A program made the position numbers and the translations under genes. Below are positions 7,058 to 11,553 of a stretch of 11,553 nucleotides of DNA, piece after piece. Numbering within the stretch: position 1 is the first letter of the stretch; each line of letters begins with the position of its first letter. Origin of the DNA: Saprospirales bacterium (GTDB lineage: Bacteria; Bacteroidota; Bacteroidia; Chitinophagales; Saprospiraceae). Location: the NCBI GenBank assembly GCA_003448025.1, contig DLXL01000497.1, positions 4,303 to 15,855 on the forward strand, given 5' to 3'. The notes beneath the pieces are model-generated. The model had not been told where the DNA came from, searched no databases, and worked only from the letters and a program-made list of their open reading frames with translations.

Positions 7058-9232
7058 ATGAAACTTCTTCCTTTTTTCATTTTGTTGGTTTTGCATTCAG
7101 TCGTCTTCGCACAGACGCCTATCGCAAGCATTGGGGCTGAAAATCCGCCTTTCAGTCTGGATGAAGTGCAAAAGCGACATTTTCTGTATTTCTGGGAATT
7201 AGCCCATCCTCAAACTTTCCAGGTGCCGGATCGGTATCCTACAGATGATTTTTCCAGCATCGCAGCTACCGGCTTTGGGCTTTCGGCTTATCTGGTGGGA
7301 GCGGAACGAAAATGGATCACCAGAGCTCAGGCTGCAGAACGCGTGCTGAAAACGCTGGAGTATTTAAAAAACCTGCCTCAAGGGCCTGACGCTACAGGCG
7401 TAGCCGGGTATAAAGGCTGGTTTTATCATTTTTTACAAACACAAAACGCACTTCGTTTCAAAACCGTAGAACTTTCAAGCATCGACACCGGCTTGCTTAT
7501 GGCTGGCGTACTGTCGTGCATGACCTATTTTGATCAACTTAATCCAACCGAAGAGGCCATCCGCCAAACCGCCGATTACCTGTACCGCCGTATTGATTTC
7601 GGTTGGTACATGAATGATTTTCAACGCATGAGCATGGGGTGGTTCCCCGAACGCGACGGATTTCTGGCTGCGGACTGGAGGGGATATAATGAAGCTATGG
7701 TTTTGAACATCATGGCATTGGGATCTCCTACGCACCCCTTGCCGGCTGCCACCTGGGAAAAGTGGTGTGAACCTTATTACCGTGCCACCTTCAAAGGACA
7801 GGATCATGTCAATTTCGGGCCTTTGTTTGGGCATCAGTACAGTCATTGCTGGATTGACTTCAAAGGCATTCAGGATCCCTACATGAAGAAAATGGGGATC
7901 GACTATTTCGAAAATTCACGCCGTGCTACCTTGGCACAACGACAATACTGTATCGAAAATCCGGGCCACTTTAAGGGATATGGTCCAAATGTCTGGGGAC
8001 TTACCGCGGGTGATGGTCCGGATACGGATATGATGCATGAGGGCAAAAAAATCTATTGTCCGGGCTACGGCGCGCGAGGGGTGGCCATTGACTATCTGGA
8101 CGATGATGGAACTATTGCTCCCACGGCAGCGATCAGTTCCATGCCATTTGCCCCGGAGGTTTGTATGCCTGCCCTGGAAGAAATGTGGCGTCGCTGGCCG
8201 GTTGGTCCTTATGGGTTTTTCGATGGATATAATGAGACATTTACAGAAATTTCCCGCTCTCCTAAAGCGCAGCCAGGTTTCCCGTTCTGGGTAGATAAGG
8301 ATTACCTGGGCATTGATCAAGGCCCCATTGTTTTAATGCTGGAGAATTATCGCTCCGGCTTTCTGTGGGATCTGATGAAACGCAATCCTTATATTGTTCG
8401 TGGTCTGAAACGGGCAGGGTTCACTGGTGGTTGGCTGGAAAAAGCTACTGCCGATCAGAAGGTAGATTTTTCCGCGCAGGATGCCCTGATTGCTAAACCA
8501 AATAAACAGGTACCCTTGGATCAACACGGTTTTTTCCGGCGGGCCATGTACCAGGATGAAACAGGAAATACCCTTCCTTATCAATGGATGACACCCTGGA
8601 ATGCCCAGTCATCAGGCAAGTACCCCCTTGTTATTTTTTTGCATGGATCCGGCGAGCGTGGCACCCAGAACCATGAGCAAATGCGCAACGGCGTACATGC
8701 TTTCTGCGAATCATGGGAACGGGAAAAATATCCACATTATCTGTTGGTGCCGCAGTGCCCTCCGGATGTACGCTGGGGAGGCAGCAGCCAAAACTGGCAA
8801 ACCCTTTATCACGAAGAACCAACCTCTTCCGGACGAATGGTGCTGGAGCTCATTGATAAAATCCTTGCCGAACATCCGGACATCGACCGGAACAGAATTT
8901 ACCTAACCGGCCTGAGTATGGGCGGATTCGGGACTTTCGATCTGCTGATACGACGTCCGGATCTGTTCGCTGCCGGATTACCGGTATGCGGTGGAGGAGA
9001 TCCGCGTTTTGCAGATAAAATCCGGGAAATACCATTGTGGGTATTTCATGGAGGCCTGGATGATGTAGTGCTTCCCAGGTGCTCCCGACAAATCGTTCAG
9101 GCACTGGAGAAGAATGGCGGCAAAGTGCGCTATACTGAGTTTTCCACGCTTTACCATGATATATGGAATGCAGTGTACTACAATCCGGAAGTGCTGGAAT
9201 GGCTGTTTTCACAACAAAAAAAGAATCGCTGA
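7058..9232 (+). CDS. Fusion of PF10091 glucanase-like domain and C-terminal serine esterase (alpha/beta hydrolase)
   Basis: 724 residues from the ATG at 7058 (MKLLPFFILLVLHSVVFA, a good signal peptide). A GTG 24 bases upstream would bury this peptide. The PF10091 domain spans about 33-455, with TGFGLSAYLVGAERKW, WRGYNEAM, APTAAISSMPFAPE and LGIDQGPIVLMLENYR. Where the upstream paralog has GGDLVET, this one has LSSIDTG, so the candidate acids differ (D143 in place of E229, S140 in place of D226). E212 and D420 are retained. From about 490 a dienelactone-hydrolase/COG4099-like esterase follows: oxyanion motif HGSGERG (529-535), nucleophile S620 in GLSMGG, D668 in HGGLDD and H700 in LYHDIW, a complete triad. 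There is no T9SS domain, so a periplasmic location is likely. The fused esterase may remove acyl substituents from the glucan; this is inference. Confidence 0.83.
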   Translation: MKLLPFFILLVLHSVVFAQTPIASIGAENPPFSLDEVQKRHFLYFWELAHPQTFQVPDRYPTDDFSSIAATGFGLSAYLVGAERKWITRAQAAERVLKTLEYLKNLPQGPDATGVAGYKGWFYHFLQTQNALRFKTVELSSIDTGLLMAGVLSCMTYFDQLNPTEEAIRQTADYLYRRIDFGWYMNDFQRMSMGWFPERDGFLAADWRGYNEAMVLNIMALGSPTHPLPAATWEKWCEPYYRATFKGQDHVNFGPLFGHQYSHCWIDFKGIQDPYMKKMGIDYFENSRRATLAQRQYCIENPGHFKGYGPNVWGLTAGDGPDTDMMHEGKKIYCPGYGARGVAIDYLDDDGTIAPTAAISSMPFAPEVCMPALEEMWRRWPVGPYGFFDGYNETFTEISRSPKAQPGFPFWVDKDYLGIDQGPIVLMLENYRSGFLWDLMKRNPYIVRGLKRAGFTGGWLEKATADQKVDFSAQDALIAKPNKQVPLDQHGFFRRAMYQDETGNTLPYQWMTPWNAQSSGKYPLVIFLHGSGERGTQNHEQMRNGVHAFCESWEREKYPHYLLVPQCPPDVRWGGSSQNWQTLYHEEPTSSGRMVLELIDKILAEHPDIDRNRIYLTGLSMGGFGTFDLLIRRPDLFAAGLPVCGGGDPRFADKIREIPLWVFHGGLDDVVLPRCSRQIVQALEKNGGKVRYTEFSTLYHDIWNAVYYNPEVLEWLFSQQKKNR

Positions 9233-9233
9233 T

Positions 9234-9255
9234 AACCCTGAGGGTTCACTTTTTT
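9234..9255 (+). terminator. Small hairpin plus T6 run between the fusion gene and bglX
   Basis: AACCC (9234-9238), loop TGA and GGGTT (9242-9246) form a 5-bp stem one base after the upstream stop. CAC and six T residues (9250-9255) follow. The form is that of a short intrinsic terminator, but the stem is weak and the GH3 start lies 7 bases past the T run. Partial read-through into a joint transcript seems more likely than full termination. Confidence 0.35.
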
Positions 9256-9262
9256 CATTAAT

Positions 9263-11500
9263 ATGCTATCAATCAAATCTTGTATGTCGCTGACATGGAT
9301 GCTCCTGGTTTTGCAGACTGGATTATGGGCACAGCGTTACCAACCGTCAACAGGTATTAATGCCCGGGTAGAGGCTTTATTGGCCAAAATGACCCTGGAG
9401 GAAAAAATTGGTCAGTTAACCCTCTATACAACGGATTGGGGCAGTACCGGTCCAACCATCCGGGAAGGGTACAAAAATGATATCCGGAGTGGTGCTTGTG
9501 GTAACCTTTTCAACAGCCATTCCACCGTGTTTGTGCGGGATTTGCAAAAAGTGGCTGTAGAAGAAACACGCTTGAAAATTCCACTCTTGTTTGGCTTTGA
9601 TGTGATTCACGGGTATAAGACAATTTTCCCTATTCCACTTGGAGAAGCAGCCAGTTGGGATATGGAAGCCATAGAAAAATCGGCGCGGGTAGCTGCTACC
9701 GAGGCCAGCGCAGCCGGGTTGAACTGGACTTTCGCGCCTATGGTAGATATCAGTCGCGACCCGCGTTGGGGTAGGGTGATGGAAGGTGGTGGGGAAGATC
9801 CTTTCCTGGGCAGCCGTATTGCTGAAGCCCGGGTAAAAGGCATTCAGGGCAAAAAAATCGGGGATAATAATGCCATGCTGGCATGCGTGAAGCACTTTGC
9901 CGGATATGGCGCGGCCATGGGGGGCAGGGATTATAATACGGTGGATATGAGTGAGAAGTATTTCCGGGAGTTCTACCTCCCGCCTTATCAGGCTGCAGTA
10001 AATGCCGGTGCAGCCACGGTGATGACTTCCTTCAATGATTATGATGGTGTACCGGCCTCCGGAAATAAATTCCTGCTCGATAGCATTCTGCGCAAGGAGT
10101 GGGGTTTTGAAGGCTTTGTAGTGACGGATTACACCACCATCAATGAAATGGTATTACATGGTGTTGTGGCCAATGATCAGGAAGCAGGAGAACTCGCCCT
10201 GAAGGCCGGTGTAGACATGGATATGCAGGGTGGCATCTATCAGGGGTATTTGAAAAAATCACTAAAGGAAGGGAAGGTAACTCAGGCCCAGATTGATGAA
10301 GGCGCGCGAAGAGTACTGCGTTTGAAATTTGAACTTGGCCTGTTTGAAGATCCCTACAAATTCTGCAATGCCGAAAGAGAAAAAAACACGCTGCTTGCGC
10401 CAGCGCATCGCGCAGCCGCACGGGAAGTGGCACGCAAGTCTGTCGTGCTGCTAAAAAATGAAAATAGCGCGTTGCCGCTCCGTAAAACACAAAAAATTGC
10501 CCTGATTGGCCCATTAGCCGACAACAAAACCGAGTTGATTGGCAACTGGAACGGCGCCGGTAATTTCAATGATTGTGTGAGCCTTAAAGAGGGGCTGCAA
10601 GGGGCTAATATGCAATATGCCAAAGGTTGTGAGTTAGAAGGAACAGATAAATCCGGCTTTGCCGAAGCCCTGCGCATCGCTGCACAGTCTGAAATAGTAG
10701 TGGTGGCCGTTGGCGAGAAAGCTATGATCAGCGGAGAAGCTACCTCCCGCACACACATCAATCTGCCGGGAGTTCAGGAAGAACTTGTACTGGAACTTTG
10801 TAAAACCGGCAAACCCGTGGTAGTGGTATTGATGAATGGAAGGCCAATTGTTATTCCGGCCATTGCCGATAAAGCCACCGCTATTCTGGAAACCTGGTGG
10901 CTGGGAACGGAAACAGGGAATGCAATTGCTGATGTTTTGTGGGGTGATTACAACCCTGCAGGCAAACTACCCATGAGTTTCCCCAGATCCGAAGGCCAAA
11001 TACCGGTATTCTACAACGAAAAAAGTACCGGCCGACCCTTTGATCCGAATTCCAAGTGGACCAGTAAGTACATTGATGAACCCAACAGTCCCCAATGGCC
11101 ATTTGGTTACGGATTGAGCTACACTACTTTCACGTATACAAACCTGAATGCCACACCTGAAACCGCAACCACACGCGGTATTCCGGCTGGAAAACAGATC
11201 AGGATCCGTGTGAACGTTCAGGTTACCAATACAGGTAAAGTTGCCGGCGAGGAAGTTGTACAGTTGTATATCCGGGATGTAGTAGCATCAACTACCAGGC
11301 CGGTAAAAGCCCTGAAAGGTTTCCAGAAAGTGATGCTAAATCCCGGAGAAACGAAAAATATTGCCTTCAACCTGACAGCAGACGATCTGAGCTTTTATCG
11401 TCGGGATAACACCTTCGGTATGGAACCAGGGGCCTTTGATGTGATGGTTGGTGGAAATTCCAGCGATGTAAAAACCGTAAGGATAGACATTGAACGATGA
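9263..11500 (+). CDS. bglX: Glycoside hydrolase family 3 beta-glucosidase, BglX-like, secreted
   Basis: 745 residues, close to the usual BglX length. The first ATG gives a signal peptide with Lys5 before the hydrophobic stretch (cleavage near residues 23-24). The GH3 N-terminal TIM-barrel domain spans about 30-365: MTLEEKIGQL, FGFDVIHGY, DPRWGRVMEGGGEDP, VKHFAGYG, and GFVVTDY with nucleophile D289. The C-terminal alpha/beta domain (about 390-580) holds SGEATSRTHINLPGVQ, whose E492 is the likely acid/base. A fibronectin-like domain (about 610-740) follows PFGYGLSYTTF. It would release glucose from the non-reducing ends of beta-glucosides. GH3 enzymes of this type vary in linkage preference, and some Bacteroides and Listeria members act on beta-1,2-linked sophoro-oligosaccharides, which would fit the two PF10091 enzymes upstream. 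With no T9SS domain, it is probably periplasmic. It starts 30 bases after the previous stop. Confidence 0.93.
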   Translation: MLSIKSCMSLTWMLLVLQTGLWAQRYQPSTGINARVEALLAKMTLEEKIGQLTLYTTDWGSTGPTIREGYKNDIRSGACGNLFNSHSTVFVRDLQKVAVEETRLKIPLLFGFDVIHGYKTIFPIPLGEAASWDMEAIEKSARVAATEASAAGLNWTFAPMVDISRDPRWGRVMEGGGEDPFLGSRIAEARVKGIQGKKIGDNNAMLACVKHFAGYGAAMGGRDYNTVDMSEKYFREFYLPPYQAAVNAGAATVMTSFNDYDGVPASGNKFLLDSILRKEWGFEGFVVTDYTTINEMVLHGVVANDQEAGELALKAGVDMDMQGGIYQGYLKKSLKEGKVTQAQIDEGARRVLRLKFELGLFEDPYKFCNAEREKNTLLAPAHRAAAREVARKSVVLLKNENSALPLRKTQKIALIGPLADNKTELIGNWNGAGNFNDCVSLKEGLQGANMQYAKGCELEGTDKSGFAEALRIAAQSEIVVVAVGEKAMISGEATSRTHINLPGVQEELVLELCKTGKPVVVVLMNGRPIVIPAIADKATAILETWWLGTETGNAIADVLWGDYNPAGKLPMSFPRSEGQIPVFYNEKSTGRPFDPNSKWTSKYIDEPNSPQWPFGYGLSYTTFTYTNLNATPETATTRGIPAGKQIRIRVNVQVTNTGKVAGEEVVQLYIRDVVASTTRPVKALKGFQKVMLNPGETKNIAFNLTADDLSFYRRDNTFGMEPGAFDVMVGGNSSDVKTVRIDIER

Positions 11501-11526
11501 TCTCGAGTAAATCATCCCATCGTTCA
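11491..11526 (+). other. 9-bp inverted repeat spanning the bglX stop codon
   Basis: TGAACGATG (11491-11499) is the exact reverse complement of CATCGTTCA (11518-11526), with 18 bases between. The left arm includes the last codons of bglX and most of its stop codon; the right arm lies in the first units of the terminal tandem repeat. It may form a 3'-end hairpin. The right arm is itself built from repeat units, so the pairing may be a by-product of the repeat. Confidence 0.45.
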
Positions 11527-11553
11527 TCGTCCATCGTTCCATCGTCCATCGTT
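11517..11553. repeat. Short tandem repeat of CCATCGTT-like units, cut by the window end
   Basis: Five consecutive units of 8, 6, 8, 7 and 8 bases read CCATCGTT, CATCGT, CCATCGTT, CCATCGT and CCATCGTT. The array begins 16 bases after the bglX stop and is still running at the last base, so its full length is unknown. The core ATCGT is invariant; the length changes come from loss of a leading C or a trailing T. Confidence 0.8.

Noticed and set aside
7029..11508. Shared octamer TCTCGAGT at 7029-7036 and 11501-11508 as a paired site
   Set aside because: Flanking bases differ and an eight-base match over this length is plausible by chance.
11336..11549. Antisense open frames at the right edge of the window
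   Set aside because: They are produced by the tandem repeat and the reverse of bglX, with low-complexity repeated residues and no start-site support.

Overview
The window reads as part of a secreted glucan-degradation locus from a Bacteroidota bacterium. The phylum call rests on three things: T9SS type A sorting domains on two of the secreted proteins; a membrane-bound beta-propeller/Y_Y_Y/helix-turn-helix regulator of a type typical of this phylum; and the BglX-like GH3 plus PF10091 enzyme set. I cannot assign a genus; a Saprospiraceae- or Chitinophagaceae-like lineage is a guess. All genes are on the + strand and densely packed. I found no tRNA, rRNA, CRISPR array, transposase or other mobile-element signature, and no SusC/SusD pair inside the window.

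Layout: (1) 1-1670, the 3' part of a large sensor/regulator whose reading frame is already open at base 3. (2) 1671-1820, a spacer with one weak terminator-like hairpin. (3) 1821-3680, a PF10091/GH144-type glucanase with an N-terminal FN3 domain and a T9SS C-terminal domain. (4) 3739-6912, a 1057-residue T9SS-secreted protein made of six tandem beta-sandwich-type repeats and no recognisable catalytic domain. (5) 6913-7057, a spacer with two hairpins, one a 15-bp stem. (6) 7058-9232, a second, divergent PF10091 domain fused to a C-terminal serine esterase/alpha-beta hydrolase. (7) 9263-11500, a BglX-like GH3 beta-glucosidase. (8) 11501-11553, a short tandem repeat of CCATCGTT-like units that runs off the window edge.

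Working model (inference): PF10091 enzymes include the GH144 beta-1,2-glucanases, and GH3 enzymes can hydrolyse sophoro-oligosaccharides. The locus may therefore harvest bacterial beta-1,2-glucans (cyclic glucans or osmoregulated periplasmic glucans). The T9SS-borne glucanase and the six-repeat protein would act at the cell surface. The Sec-only esterase-fused enzyme and the GH3 would act in the periplasm. Natural beta-1,2-glucans often carry succinyl esters, so the fused esterase could strip decorations before or during backbone cleavage. That fusion, and a surface binder without SusC/D nearby, are the least ordinary features here. The upstream one-component regulator is a natural candidate for sensing the released oligosaccharide.
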